Shown here one piece after another: positions 47,510-56,696 of a DNA stretch of 64,000 nucleotides. The notes beneath the pieces are model-generated. The model did no database searches, was not told the origin of the DNA, and saw nothing but the letters and a program-made list of their open reading frames with translations. Both the position numbers and the translations under genes were made by a program. The DNA lies in assembly GCA_024743095.1 (NCBI GenBank), contig JANSXF010000002.1:48399-112398 (forward strand), in the 5' to 3' direction. The stretch comes from Flavobacteriaceae bacterium (GTDB taxonomy: Bacteria > Bacteroidota > Bacteroidia > Flavobacteriales > Flavobacteriaceae). Every line of letters begins with the position of its first letter. The stretch's first letter is position 1.

Positions 47510-48079
47510 TTAGTTGGAGGCCACCGTCATTTGCGGTGGATACTCCTCGAGGATCTGGGCAACAAATTCTTTGATGCGCTGTTCCTTTTTCTCAATATTT
47601 GAGGTATTGTTCAGTGTGCCTACACCACGACCTTGCCATACCAATTCCTTTTTGTCGGCATCGATAACGTCAATGTACAAAGAACCTTCGGTGCGGGTGC
47701 TCACATTGTTGCCGCCCCAGCCCCAGCCCCAACCGGGACCCCAGGCCCAAGGACTATAAAATCCGCCCCAGCCCCAACCGTAGTTGTTGTAGACATCGAC
47801 ACGCTCGCGTTCCTTGGTGAAAATACTGATCAAAACATCTGGGTTGTCGGATTTCACGAATCCCCGTGAACCCAATTCAGCTTCAATGGCCCTCAAAATT
47901 CTTTTCTTGTCCAAATCCGAGATTTGGGCCTTGTCTATCCCTGTTTTGTAAAAAGCATAGCTTTTGTAGGTATTAAAGTTGGCTTTTTGATCATAATCAG
48001 AGACAACCCTCACAGAGCTGCAAGAAGCCAATAAGCCAAAGGAGAAGACAATGAGTGCTAAGTGTCGTAATCTTTTCAT
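47510..48079 (-). CDS. DUF4136 lipoprotein
   Basis: 189 residues. Lipoprotein leader MKRLRHLALIVFSFGLLASC (Cys20). The mature part has the DUF4136 pattern: VVSDYDQKANFNTYKSYAFYKTGIDK (about 24-49), KRILRAIEAELGSRGFVKSDNPDVLISIF, then a Gly/Trp/Tyr-rich stretch (YGWGWGGFYSPWAWG), and LYIDVIDADKKELVWQGRGVG with a Lys-rich C-terminal helix. It is a small envelope lipoprotein of unknown role, common in this group. It appears monocistronic with its own terminator. Confidence 0.9.
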   Translation of the reverse strand: MKRLRHLALIVFSFGLLASCSSVRVVSDYDQKANFNTYKSYAFYKTGIDKAQISDLDKKRILRAIEAELGSRGFVKSDNPDVLISIFTKERERVDVYNNYGWGWGGFYSPWAWGPGWGWGWGGNNVSTRTEGSLYIDVIDADKKELVWQGRGVGTLNNTSNIEKKEQRIKEFVAQILEEYPPQMTVASN

Positions 48080-48141
48080 AGTATATTTTTTTTAAATTCT
48101 TGAGATGTAATCAATTAAGTCACAAATATTGTGCCGAACAA

Positions 48142-48324
<183 letters not shown>

Positions 48325-48443
48325 CTAAATGTAAGACTTTCAAAAGAAAAGGACGAAAGTTTTAACCTTTTCAATACAAGGTTATTCACCGAAAATGTTA
48401 ATCTTATTTTTAATCGGGTCAAATTTTCGGGCTTTTTTGAAGT

Positions 48444-48451
48444 TATATTTG
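48444..48451 (+). promoter_or_regulatory. Candidate -7 box for the HExxH gene
   Basis: TATATTTG matches TAnnTTTG 25 bp upstream of the GTG at 48477. No good -33 partner is visible. Confidence 0.35.
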
Positions 48452-48476
48452 TTGTGAACCTATTGATAAGGAACAG

Positions 48477-48806
48477 GTGATATTAGTCTTTAAACATTTC
48501 TTCTATAAAAATTATGTGGGCCTTTCCCTTTGGCCGTTCATATTCCTAAAGGAAGACTCCCTTAAGGCCGATGAGGTGCTTATCAATCATGAGCGCATCC
48601 ACCTAAAACAACAGCGCGAACTGTTGATCTTGCCGTTTTATATCCTATATATTTCTGAATGGCTATTTCGGACAGTGCTCTATCTGGATAGTTATCGTGC
48701 CTACCAGAACATTAGTTTTGAAAGGGAGGCGTATGCCAATGAAAAGGATATGCAGTATCTTTCCAAACGAAGATTTTTTGGATTTTTGCAGTACCTGACC
48801 CGTTAA
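48477..48806 (+). CDS. Small membrane protein with HExxH motif, possible minimal metallopeptidase
   Basis: 109 residues from a GTG at 48477. The sequence INHERIHLKQQRELLILPFY carries H-E-x-x-H, and 50 residues later SFEREAYANEKD supplies a candidate third ligand Glu. Two hydrophobic stretches are visible (VGLSLWPFIFL near 14-24; ILPFYILYISEWLFRTVLYL near 51-70), so the site would lie at the membrane. It recalls the core of M48/M56-type membrane peptidases but is far shorter. It is followed 9 bp later by the PLP-enzyme gene, so the two are co-transcribed. I recognise no experimental homologue. Confidence 0.6.
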   Translation: MILVFKHFFYKNYVGLSLWPFIFLKEDSLKADEVLINHERIHLKQQRELLILPFYILYISEWLFRTVLYLDSYRAYQNISFEREAYANEKDMQYLSKRRFFGFLQYLTR

Positions 48807-48815
48807 TTATCTGGA

Positions 48816-49721
48816 TTGAACATAACCAATGATCATATTGATATGCCCCTTCTGCGTGAAAAGGGCATCGACCTCTATCTAAAACGGGAGGACACCATTC
48901 ATCCCCATATTTCTGGCAACAAATACCGAAAGCTCAAATACAATCTACGTGAAGCCAAAAAACAAGGAAAAGACACTTTGCTCACCTTTGGTGGGGCATA
49001 TTCCAACCACATTGCGGCTACGGCCTACGCTGGACATAAACAAGGGTTAAAGACCATTGGCGTGATTCGCGGCGAGGAATTGAAAGGTAAATGGCAGGAT
49101 AATCCTACCCTTAATCTGGCCCACGAGCATGGCATGCAATTCCATTTTGTGTCCCGAAGCGATTACCGGCTCAAAAACGAAGCAGCTTCTTTTGAACGGT
49201 TAACGGATACATTTGGGGATGTCTATATGTTGCCCGAAGGAGGCACGAATGCCTTGGCGGTAAAAGGTTGTTCCGAAATCTTGACGGAGGCGGATAAAAA
49301 GTTCGATTACATCTGCTGCGCTGTTGGAACGGGGGGCACCTTGGCAGGATTGATCAATGCCGCGCAACCGCATCAAACGGTTCTGGGGTTCCCTGCGTTA
49401 AAGGGTGGTTTTTTAACCGAAGAGATTCGTACATTTGTTCATAACGACCGTTGGAAACTCATAACCGACTATCATTTTGGGGGTTATGCCAAAGTGGACC
49501 GGCCGTTGATAGATTTCATCAACCTCTTTAAAAGTAAAACAGGGATACCCCTGGACCCCATATACACGGGAAAAATGCTTTTTGGTATTTTTGACCTTGT
49601 AAAAAAGGGTGTGTTTCCTCCTGGGACCCAAACTTTGGCCATCCACACAGGGGGCTTACAGGGAATTAAGGGGATGAACAATATATTGAAAAAGAAAAAT
49701 TTACCGTTATTGGACGTATGA
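48816..49721 (+). CDS. PLP-dependent D-cysteine desulfhydrase / ACC deaminase family
   Basis: 301 residues from a TTG start at 48816 (MNITNDHIDMPLLREKGIDL); the first ATG in frame (MPLLREKG) would be nine codons later. The motif HISGNKYRKLKYN has the PLP-binding lysine (K36), and FGGAYSNHIAATA and the glycine loop GTGGTLAGL bind cofactor phosphate. The family includes 1-aminocyclopropane-1-carboxylate deaminase and D-cysteine desulfhydrase; the residues do not let me choose. Its stop overlaps the start of the next gene (ATGA), so expression is coupled. Confidence 0.88.
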   Translation: MNITNDHIDMPLLREKGIDLYLKREDTIHPHISGNKYRKLKYNLREAKKQGKDTLLTFGGAYSNHIAATAYAGHKQGLKTIGVIRGEELKGKWQDNPTLNLAHEHGMQFHFVSRSDYRLKNEAASFERLTDTFGDVYMLPEGGTNALAVKGCSEILTEADKKFDYICCAVGTGGTLAGLINAAQPHQTVLGFPALKGGFLTEEIRTFVHNDRWKLITDYHFGGYAKVDRPLIDFINLFKSKTGIPLDPIYTGKMLFGIFDLVKKGVFPPGTQTLAIHTGGLQGIKGMNNILKKKNLPLLDV

Positions 49722-50566
49722 TCAGGCGAATAGGATATGTATTGATTGTGGCTCTATTGCTATCTAGCTGTGGCGCCAAAAAAAGAAGGTCGACTCAAAA
49801 AAAAGGTGCTCCCGTTGTGGTAAAGACGGAAAAACCGACGACTAAAACTACGAACGATCTTGATGCCGAAGAGACCCTCGACCTGTTCCCCATGCCAGAG
49901 GATACCGGCCGTTTTGAACGCTTCCCCATCTCCGACACCGAGGACTATATTGACAACTTTGCCGAGATTGCACAGTACGAGATGCGTGCTTTTGGCATTC
50001 CTGCCAGTATCACGTTGGCGCAGGGCATTTTGGAAAGCGGCTCGGGCCGTGGCGAGCTTACCCTAAAGACGAACAATCACTTTGGTATTAAATGTCATAC
50101 AGGCTGGCAGGGCGAGTTTGATTTCCATGATGACGATGCAAAGGGGGAATGTTTCAGAAAATATAACCATCCCATGTATTCCTTCCGAGATCACAGTATA
50201 TTTTTATCCACCCGTTCGCGCTACGCTTTTTTGTTCAATTATAGAAGGGACGACTATAGAAAATGGGCACACGGATTACGACAGGCTGGCTATGCGACCG
50301 ACCGAAGATACCCGGAAAAATTGATTGCCATCATCGAACGCTACCAACTGCATGAGTACGATGAGGCCGTTGTGGAAACCGGTCTGTCCCCGGTACGCCA
50401 ACCAAAACAGTATGATGTGTTCACCCATACCGTGGAAAAGGGCGATACGCTCTATGCGATATCCAGACGTTATGATATTTCGGTGGATGAGCTTCGCAGA
50501 CTCAATAATCTGAACGATAATATTATCTCCATCGGACAGGTGCTGAACATTCGGGTTTCGCAATAG
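49718..50566 (+). CDS. Glucosaminidase-domain lipoprotein with LysM
   Basis: 282 residues. Lipoprotein leader MIRRIGYVLIVALLLSSC (Cys18), then a Lys/Thr-rich linker (KKRRSTQKKGAPVVVKTEKP). The glucosaminidase domain (about 80-215) has ILESGSGRGELTLKTNNHFGIKCH, YRKYNHPMYSFRDHSIFL and GLRQAGYATDRRYPEKLIAIIERYQL, typical of GH73 enzymes that cut the GlcNAc linkage of peptidoglycan. One LysM follows (about 236-280: HTVEKGDTLYAISRRYDISVDELRRLNNL). It works on the wall from the outer membrane side. It overlaps the PLP-enzyme gene by 4 bp and precedes hemL after a repeat region. Confidence 0.94.
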   Translation: MIRRIGYVLIVALLLSSCGAKKRRSTQKKGAPVVVKTEKPTTKTTNDLDAEETLDLFPMPEDTGRFERFPISDTEDYIDNFAEIAQYEMRAFGIPASITLAQGILESGSGRGELTLKTNNHFGIKCHTGWQGEFDFHDDDAKGECFRKYNHPMYSFRDHSIFLSTRSRYAFLFNYRRDDYRKWAHGLRQAGYATDRRYPEKLIAIIERYQLHEYDEAVVETGLSPVRQPKQYDVFTHTVEKGDTLYAISRRYDISVDELRRLNNLNDNIISIGQVLNIRVSQ

Positions 50567-50606
50567 TTTTTTTGTTAATGGTTTCTGGTTGATGGTTTTC
50601 CGTGTG

Positions 50607-50710
50607 GTCACATCGAGCACAGTCCAGATGTGATGATGTGGTTCTCGACTGCGCTCGAACTGACATATGATTTGTGCCCTGAGCTGAGTCGGAAGGTGCT
50701 AGACAAAATC
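50607..50710. repeat. Dispersed hairpin repeat, copy 2 of 3 (extended unit)
   Basis: The 60-bp hairpin core runs from GTCACATCGAG to GAACTGAC; its arms are TCGAGCACAGTCCAGA and TCTCGACTGCGCTCGA. A second module follows with GTGCCCTGAGCTGAGTCGGA. The unit recurs 62 bp after its end as copy 3. Confidence 0.85.
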
Positions 50711-50772
50711 ATTTCCCAAAAAGTTTTATCCTCATTACCTTTGCCTAGTGCAAGTCCAATTGAATTTTGCTT

Positions 50773-50875
50773 GTCACATCGAGCGCAGTTAAGATGTGAT
50801 GATGTGGTTCTCGACTGTGCTGGAACTGACATATGATTTGTGCCCTGAGCGGAGTCGAAGGGTGCTGAACAAAAT
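50773..50875. repeat. Dispersed hairpin repeat, copy 3 of 3 (extended unit)
   Basis: Same extended unit as copy 2. The arms (TCGAGCGCAGTTAAGA and TCTCGACTGTGCTGGA) differ at several positions, so the copies are diverging. The second module reads GCCCTGAGCGGAGTCGAAGGG and can form its own short stem. Confidence 0.85.
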
Positions 50876-50887
50876 ATACTAAAATAG

Positions 50888-50907
50888 ATTCCCGTCTGCA
50901 CGGGAAT
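50888..50907 (+). repeat. REP-like hairpin before hemL
   Basis: A perfect 8-bp stem ATTCCCGT/ACGGGAAT with a CTGC loop, 14 bp upstream of the hemL start. It may serve as terminator for the upstream operon or affect hemL expression. Confidence 0.6.
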
Positions 50908-50921
50908 GACAAGATATACTT

Positions 50922-52199
50922 ATGATCTACCAACGAAGCAGTGCCCTGTTCGCGGAGGCCAAAAAATACATTCCCGGAGGCGTAAACTCGCCTGTACGAG
51001 CATTTAAAGCGGTAGGGGGCGACCCTATTTTTATCAAGGAGGCCAAAGGTGCCTACCTGTACGATGAGGACGGCAACCAACTTATCGACTACATTGCTTC
51101 GTGGGGACCGCTTATTCTGGGCCACGCTTACGAGCCGGTGATCAATGCGGTAATCGAGAAGGCCAAAAAAGGAACTTCCTTTGGAACTCCCACCGAAATA
51201 GAGACGGAACTCGCCAAACTGGCGGTGTCCATGGTGCCGAATATTGACAAAATCCGTTTTGTGAACAGCGGAACCGAAGCCTGCATGAGTGCGGTGCGCC
51301 TCGCGCGCGGGTACACGGGCAAGGACAAGATCATCAAATTTGCGGGTTGCTACCACGGCCATTCCGACTCCTTTTTGATACAAGCGGGGAGCGGTGCCGT
51401 TACCTTTGGCAGTCCCAACAGTCCTGGGGTAACGCAGGGCACGGCCAAGGATACGCTATTGGCCGATTACAACGATCTTGAAGGTGTAAAAGCCTTGGTG
51501 GAAGCCAACAAAGGTGAAATTGCTGCCATTATTTTGGAGCCCGTAGCGGGAAACATGGGCTGTATTATCCCTAAAGATGAATTTATACAAGGATTGCGCG
51601 ACATCTGTACCCGAGAAGGCATTTTGTTGTTGTTCGATGAAGTGATGACGGGCTTTCGCTTAGGAAAAGGCGGGGCGCAAGAAGCTTTGGGCATTGATGC
51701 CGATATTGTAATGTTCGGAAAAGTGATTGGTGGCGGACTACCTGTTGGGGCGTTTGCAGCGCGAGCTGAGATTATGGCACATTTGGCGCCCGAAGGACCG
51801 GTCTACCAAGCAGGAACTTTGAGTGGAAACCCGTTGGCGATGAGTGCCGGATTGGCCATGTTGACCGCCCTGAACAATCAGCCTGAAATTTTTACCAGCT
51901 TGGCCGAAAAAACGGAATATTTGCACAAGGGCATAGCTCAAACCTTGATTGAAAAAGGCGTGACCCACCAAATTAACCGTTATGGCAGTATGATCTCAGT
52001 ACACTTTACGGAGAAACCTGTAGTGGATTTTACCAGCTCGGCGAAAGGCAATAACGATACCTTTAAAAAATACTTCCACGGGATGCTGGAGAACGGGGTG
52101 TACTTACCGCCCTCAGCGTTTGAAAGCTACTTTTTAAACGATGCCCTCACCTATGCCGATTTGGATAGGACGATTGAAGCGGTGGGGAAGGTATTTTAG
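50922..52199 (+). CDS. hemL: Glutamate-1-semialdehyde 2,1-aminomutase
   Basis: 425 residues, the normal length. It opens with the family start [23 protein letters not shown]; further hallmarks are [42 protein letters not shown] and [15 protein letters not shown] with the PLP lysine at 267, then [10 protein letters not shown]. It converts glutamate-1-semialdehyde to 5-aminolevulinate, the committed precursor of heme. It probably has its own promoter inside or just after the repeat region. Confidence 0.97.
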   Translation: MIYQRSSALFAEAKKYIPGGVNSPVRAFKAVGGDPIFIKEAKGAYLYDEDGNQLIDYIASWGPLILGHAYEPVINAVIEKAKKGTSFGTPTEIETELAKLAVSMVPNIDKIRFVNSGTEACMSAVRLARGYTGKDKIIKFAGCYHGHSDSFLIQAGSGAVTFGSPNSPGVTQGTAKDTLLADYNDLEGVKALVEANKGEIAAIILEPVAGNMGCIIPKDEFIQGLRDICTREGILLLFDEVMTGFRLGKGGAQEALGIDADIVMFGKVIGGGLPVGAFAARAEIMAHLAPEGPVYQAGTLSGNPLAMSAGLAMLTALNNQPEIFTSLAEKTEYLHKGIAQTLIEKGVTHQINRYGSMISVHFTEKPVVDFTSSAKGNNDTFKKYFHGMLENGVYLPPSAFESYFLNDALTYADLDRTIEAVGKVF

Positions 52200-52309
52200 T
52201 AATAGTTCGATAGGGTAAGTATTGGCGACATGCCAAAACTAAACCTTGATAAATAAAGATTTCTATAACTTTATAAGCAGGAACAACCCACCTGTAAAAA
52301 GTTAAGGGT

Positions 52310-52954
52310 TTATTCCTTATAGTTTGCTCTTCTCGTTTTTTTGAGGCTAGGCAGCCATATCATCATAATTTCAACAATGATCAAGGGCACAAAAGAGAAT
52401 ATCCATTCGTTGACCGTCCGTTCTACTTCTAAGTTTTTGATAGGGCCATACAGAAATTCCAATGGCAGTATTTGGTACAATCTAACAAAAACAAAAGCCA
52501 ATGCGAGGGTATAGCTTCGGGTCATAAATTGTTGGTGGGCGACTATATTTTTCCTGCGAATGGCTATCCAAGCGCACGCGGTGGTCAGTAGAAACAGAAC
52601 CGATAGTAAAAACAAAGGGTAACGGCATCCAGCGCAATCGTTAATCAATGAAAGTCGTAAGGCTGAGATTCCGGCAATGAGCGAGCCAACAATGTAAAGT
52701 TTACCAGCCATTCGGTGATAGCGTATATACTTTTTACGAATGGACTGCCAAAACTGCACAGGTCCCAAAAAGAGCGAGAAGGTGGCGCCCACCATGTGGG
52801 CAACAAACCAAATTTGATTATCGAACAGGGTAGTGCCAAATCGTTCGTTCCTATAACCAAAAAAGTATCCAATCGCATTGTAGAAATAGAAATACGCCGA
52901 AACAGCCAAGATCACTGTCCAGAAAATGAAGATCAATATTCTTTTTGTTTTCAT
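52310..52954 (-). CDS. DUF2306-type membrane protein
   Basis: 214 residues with about six membrane helices (ILIFIFWTVILAVSAYFYFYNA at the start; MVGATFSLFLGPVQFWQSIRKKYIRYHRMAGKLYIVGSLI with conserved basic and His residues in the middle; VPLIIVEIMMIWLPSLKK at the end). The pattern HRxxGKLYI is typical of DUF2306. Function unknown; heme- or quinone-related roles have been suggested for such helix bundles with histidines, but nothing here proves it. Monocistronic, convergent with hemL. Confidence 0.8.
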   Translation of the reverse strand: MKTKRILIFIFWTVILAVSAYFYFYNAIGYFFGYRNERFGTTLFDNQIWFVAHMVGATFSLFLGPVQFWQSIRKKYIRYHRMAGKLYIVGSLIAGISALRLSLINDCAGCRYPLFLLSVLFLLTTACAWIAIRRKNIVAHQQFMTRSYTLALAFVFVRLYQILPLEFLYGPIKNLEVERTVNEWIFSFVPLIIVEIMMIWLPSLKKTRRANYKE

Positions 52955-53154
52955 AGAACAACCGTTTAGTTGGATAATATTGCGAACAAACTAGCAATAC
53001 ACCGACATGGTCATGCAAGGTATTACAGGTCCATTTTTAGAGAATAAAGGAGAGGGAGTTGTTTTCAAGGTGCTAATAATCAATAAAATATAGTCAATAA
53101 GTAATAAATAATGATAAAATTGACATTCACCAATGGTTTAATGGTGGAAGTCAG

Positions 53155-53886
53155 CTAGGCTTTGATCATGCTTCGTAAAAACGTTTCAATCGCCGGGGTT
53201 CGACCCAAAGGTTCCAAAAAGCAGATGTAGATATTCACCAACACTGCCAAATAGGTGCCCGGGTGTCTCAACTTTTGATATTTCCATGCCGTAATCATAA
53301 GCAGGGCTATAATGATTATCTGGGTTACATACACCGGCCCCATGATGTCCACATTGGGCCAATCCTCAAAATGAATACCGATGTAGGTGTTTTGGATACC
53401 ACGGGACAAAGCCGGCATCAAGATCAAAAACACAGAAGTAATCAACCACCAAGCGTGGTTTTCCAACTGCTTTCGCTGGACTATGGAAAGGATGATGGCC
53501 ACGCCAAAGGATAGGATCATCACAATTTCTACCGAGGCCACTCCGTAAAAGAACCAAGGTTCAAATGGACCAAAACGTTCCGGTTCGGCAATGGAGAGGT
53601 CTGCCACGTGAAGGTCACGGAACATCATACTAAATGCAGTAAGGCATACACCTCCAGCCAAAAACATGCCGATAATTCCGTTGGTACGGTGTTTTGCAAG
53701 TTGACCATGGGTAGCGTAGTAGGGTTGTATGATCAGGTAGATATACCAAATGGTCCCGGTCCAGTAGTGTACGTGAACCGACCAAGCATTATCCGTAAAG
53801 TCTCCCCAGTAATCTCCAAAAATTCCCAGTTGCATTACCACCATGGGCAAGAGCATCCAAAGGTGGAGGGACTTATATTTTTCCAT
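53155..53886 (-). CDS. Conserved multi-helix membrane protein, function unknown
   Basis: 243 residues with about seven membrane segments from LWMLLPMVVMQLGIFGDYWGDF to VYVTQIIIIALLMITAWKY. Histidines lie near helix ends (HVHYWTGTIWYIYLIIQPYYATHGQLAKHRTNGIIG). The H-x-x-x-G pattern near HRTNGIIGMFLAGG echoes the neighbouring DUF2306 protein (HRMAGKLYIVGSLI), so the two may be distant relatives. No catalytic motif. Monocistronic, 200 bp upstream of the DUF2306 gene on the same strand. Confidence 0.75.
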   Translation of the reverse strand: MEKYKSLHLWMLLPMVVMQLGIFGDYWGDFTDNAWSVHVHYWTGTIWYIYLIIQPYYATHGQLAKHRTNGIIGMFLAGGVCLTAFSMMFRDLHVADLSIAEPERFGPFEPWFFYGVASVEIVMILSFGVAIILSIVQRKQLENHAWWLITSVFLILMPALSRGIQNTYIGIHFEDWPNVDIMGPVYVTQIIIIALLMITAWKYQKLRHPGTYLAVLVNIYICFLEPLGRTPAIETFLRSMIKA

Positions 53887-53997
53887 TTTTCACAAGGATG
53901 GTTTGTAAATAATGGGGGAATTTTCTGGTTTTAAGGTAGTTAAAATTTTGAATAGGCCGAATAATATTTTTCAATAATCAAAAACCAATGACCAATC

Positions 53998-55113
53998 CTA
54001 TCCTTTTTTCTTTTCTTTTTTGTCCTTCGCAGTTTCCTGTACGTTCTTAAACTCGATATCATCGTCTATGATACCTTTGAATGCTTTGATCCAGGCATTT
54101 TTAAAGATGTTGGTCACAGTGGGCCATGTTTTGGTCTTAACGTTCTTTAGGTCTCCCTCAATGGGCACCTTGGTGGCGAGGGTATTTTCCTTATGGTTTT
54201 TTAGGATGAACTTGAAAAGCCCCACAAAACCTTCCCAAAGCGTTTCCAAAAAGGCATCTTTCTGGCCAATGAGCTTGGCGTCCTTGATAATAGGTTTTAT
54301 ATAGCCTTGAAGGTAGCCATCGGCAATGGCCATTTCGCTATACAGGTTAAAATTGCCCTTGTCAAAATCGAGTCCGGCGTAGTGATTCGTAAAATCGTTG
54401 AGGGATGTGGCGTTGGCATTCTCCAAGGTCAGGGAAAGGTCCATATCGGGAATCTGCTTTACCAAATCCATTTGCCCTTCCAAATGCAGGTCGCCACCAC
54501 CAATACTTACCGCATCGGCAGATAGGTTGCTGGGCAATCGCGCTTCTTTCCGGACCACATTGCGAAGGTTGGTCGCGTAGAGCTCCAAGTTTTCCAAATG
54601 CAGGTCGATGTTCGGGTCGGCCGTCAGCTGTACAAAGGCAACCTTACCGTTATGGATTTCCAGCTTGTTGATGTCGATGGGTACCAAATCCGTAAGCGCC
54701 TTGGACCAATCTTCCACATCGGCGTCTTGGGGCGTTTCTTTTTGTTGGTCCTCGAATACATAGATCATCTCGGGGCGCTCCATATTGATCTCACTTACCA
54801 CCTTTCCTTTGAACAGGGAGCTCCATTCCACGGAAATATTGGTTTTTTCAAAATGAAGAAAAGGAATCTGTGAGCCGGCGTTCAGACGGTTCAGGTACAG
54901 TTCGTCAATGGTATAGGCCCCTGTGATAAGCGAAAGGTCAATGTCCTCCACATGGCCATAGTGGCCGGGAATATCGGCCAAAACTTTGTTTACATAGTTT
55001 TTTACAATGTAGGGCAGCGCAATACGGAGCCCTATCAACAAAATGAGAATGGTCAAAGGGACCAGGTACCGCTTCCGTTTGTATATTTTCTTTTTGGCCA
55101 TCCTATTTGTCAC
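53998..55113 (-). CDS. AsmA-like/DUF748 envelope protein
   Basis: 371 residues. A basic N-terminus and one membrane helix (LVPLTILILLIGLRIALPYIV, 18-38) are followed by long beta-rich repeats (DIDLSLITGAYTIDELYLNRLNAGSQIPFLHFEKTNISVEWSSLF) with a DLVPIDINKLEIHNGKVAF block, as in DUF748/AsmA proteins. The tail is highly charged (QETAKDKKEKKKG). Such proteins span the periplasm and, in studied relatives, move or balance lipids. Its start overlaps the preceding homologous gene by 11 bp, so they form a two-gene operon. Confidence 0.85.
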   Translation of the reverse strand: MTNRMAKKKIYKRKRYLVPLTILILLIGLRIALPYIVKNYVNKVLADIPGHYGHVEDIDLSLITGAYTIDELYLNRLNAGSQIPFLHFEKTNISVEWSSLFKGKVVSEINMERPEMIYVFEDQQKETPQDADVEDWSKALTDLVPIDINKLEIHNGKVAFVQLTADPNIDLHLENLELYATNLRNVVRKEARLPSNLSADAVSIGGGDLHLEGQMDLVKQIPDMDLSLTLENANATSLNDFTNHYAGLDFDKGNFNLYSEMAIADGYLQGYIKPIIKDAKLIGQKDAFLETLWEGFVGLFKFILKNHKENTLATKVPIEGDLKNVKTKTWPTVTNIFKNAWIKAFKGIIDDDIEFKNVQETAKDKKEKKKG

Positions 55114-56647
55114 GTTTTTTACCGCGGCCGGTCATGGTGGACACCAAGCCTTCCTTTAGGTTGATCCATAAATAATTGAAGAAGGATTTATCTTGATTTC
55201 TACTTACTTTGAAATTTCCATATCGGAAACCGTCTTCATCGGTCTTGTCGCCCTTGTTGGCAAACAGGTTTACCACGGCGGTCAGTAATTTATTTACTCC
55301 CAAACGGTCTTTTTTCAAGACGATGAATTCAAAATCCTCATATCTCATCTTCATGTCGCCCTGCGATTCCAGTTCGTTACCGCTGATGGTAAAATAAAGT
55401 TGTTGTACGGAGCCCTGTACCTCTGCCCCCAAATTAGACTTTAAAAAAGGATTGATGCTCTGGGACTGGAAATTGGAAAGGGAACCCTTTGCTACAAAAT
55501 TATTGGACATGTTTTTGGGATCAAAGGACCAGGCCAAAGTAAAGGGGCCATTGTCCATAAGCTTGGCATTTATATCAATATCAACATCGCCCTGACCTCG
55601 GCTGTTCAGGTTTTTAACGACTGCGTCGATGTTGGTAAATAGTAGGCTTTCGGGTTGAATATCTTGCTTTACACGTTCTTCGTAGGCAATTTTTCCGTTC
55701 GAAATTTGAATGGAGTCCACTTGAAGGTCCACTTGTAGATCCCTAAGTGCCTGATTGTACATTTTTTTATGCGTTGTATCATCCGGTAAAAGTTTATCGC
55801 GGTATACATAAAATACTGGATGTTGCAGCTGCATTTCTTCCAAACGGAAGAAGGGAAGTTCATTTTCCATATCAAAATCCCAATTGTTCAGGGCAATGGA
55901 ATCAATGGTAAGGTCGTAGTGGTCGTGCTCCACGGCAAGCCTGCGCGAGAGTTCGGACTTGGAGTATCTGGTGCGCAGTACAAATTGTTGAAAACTGCCG
56001 CTGTCCGGGGTCAATTGCATTTTTTGAAATTCAATAAACTCAAGGGCGCTCATGTTGAAATAGCCTCTTTTGGTGTTCAATTGGTAACCCCCGTAGGTAA
56101 AGGGAATTTTTTCTTTGGCGGTATTTTTGTCAAAATTAATGTTGGAGAGGGTGAAATCAATACCTTGAACGGTAGCAGCAGTACTGTCCGCATCCTTGTT
56201 CAGCATTTGAAAGCGTCCGTTTTTGATACGGAAATTTTCTACTTTATACTTTTGCTTCGGACCTGCTTTTTTCTTTTTTGAAGTGGTATCTCGTCCTTTT
56301 TGACGATACACAATATCCGGTGATACCAAATCGAGCTCACCAATGGTTATATCCCCGTTTTGAAGCAGCGGCCAATATTCCAGCCTCGATACGGTAACCG
56401 ATTCAGCTTTAAAATCCATGGTGTTGCCCGGGTCGTTGCCACTAATTTGGGTCAGACTGATTTTTCCCAAAAACACATTAGTGCTGATATCTCGATAGGT
56501 GAAGTTGAGTTTTTTGGGAATCTTTTCATTCAGGACAGTCTTTACTTTGCTGGAGAAGGACCATTGTGCCGCAATTGAGGCCAAAATCAATATTAAAATG
56601 ATTCCGGCCCCAATTTTTAAAATACGTGATTTTTTGTTTTGCGGCAT
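55103..56647 (-). CDS. AsmA-like/DUF748-related envelope protein, first of pair
   Basis: 514 residues. One membrane helix near the N-terminus (ILKIGAGIILILILASIAAQ) is followed by AsmA-like beta repeats: FTYRDISTNVFLGKISLTQISGND, VSRLEYWPLLQNGDITIGELDLVSPDIVYRQKG, KVENFRIKNGRFQML, VDSIQISNGKIAYEERV. The VDLQVDSIQISNGKIAYEE segment resembles VPIDINKLEIHNGKVAFVQ in the next gene, so the two are related. It probably lies in the periplasm anchored in the inner membrane. The role is inferred from the family only. Confidence 0.85.
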   Translation of the reverse strand: MPQNKKSRILKIGAGIILILILASIAAQWSFSSKVKTVLNEKIPKKLNFTYRDISTNVFLGKISLTQISGNDPGNTMDFKAESVTVSRLEYWPLLQNGDITIGELDLVSPDIVYRQKGRDTTSKKKKAGPKQKYKVENFRIKNGRFQMLNKDADSTAATVQGIDFTLSNINFDKNTAKEKIPFTYGGYQLNTKRGYFNMSALEFIEFQKMQLTPDSGSFQQFVLRTRYSKSELSRRLAVEHDHYDLTIDSIALNNWDFDMENELPFFRLEEMQLQHPVFYVYRDKLLPDDTTHKKMYNQALRDLQVDLQVDSIQISNGKIAYEERVKQDIQPESLLFTNIDAVVKNLNSRGQGDVDIDINAKLMDNGPFTLAWSFDPKNMSNNFVAKGSLSNFQSQSINPFLKSNLGAEVQGSVQQLYFTISGNELESQGDMKMRYEDFEFIVLKKDRLGVNKLLTAVVNLFANKGDKTDEDGFRYGNFKVSRNQDKSFFNYLWINLKEGLVSTMTGRGKKRDK

Positions 56648-56696
56648 ATGTGTATTAATGGAATGTTTATAGCATGTACGAGTGGGAGGGGGAGCT

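Larger units (their letters stand above)
50567..50921. other. Repeat-rich intergenic region before hemL
   Basis: 355 bp without a gene, almost entirely made of two copies of the dispersed hairpin repeat (50607-50710 and 50773-50875) plus a separate hairpin at 50888-50907. The open frames crossing it are repeat translations, not genes. hemL starts 14 bp after the last hairpin. Confidence 0.75.

Noticed and set aside
47700..47790. Repeated GGNTGGGGC-like sequence in the DUF4136 gene
   Set aside because: It encodes a Gly/Trp-rich stretch within an otherwise normal domain protein.
50607..50875. Two similar units in tandem considered as a CRISPR array
   Set aside because: Only two units, about 104 bp each, with internal hairpins and no short spacers of constant length; no cas genes nearby.
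50567..50921. Frames on both strands through the region before hemL
   Set aside because: They are translations of the two hairpin repeat copies and are broken in comparison between copies.
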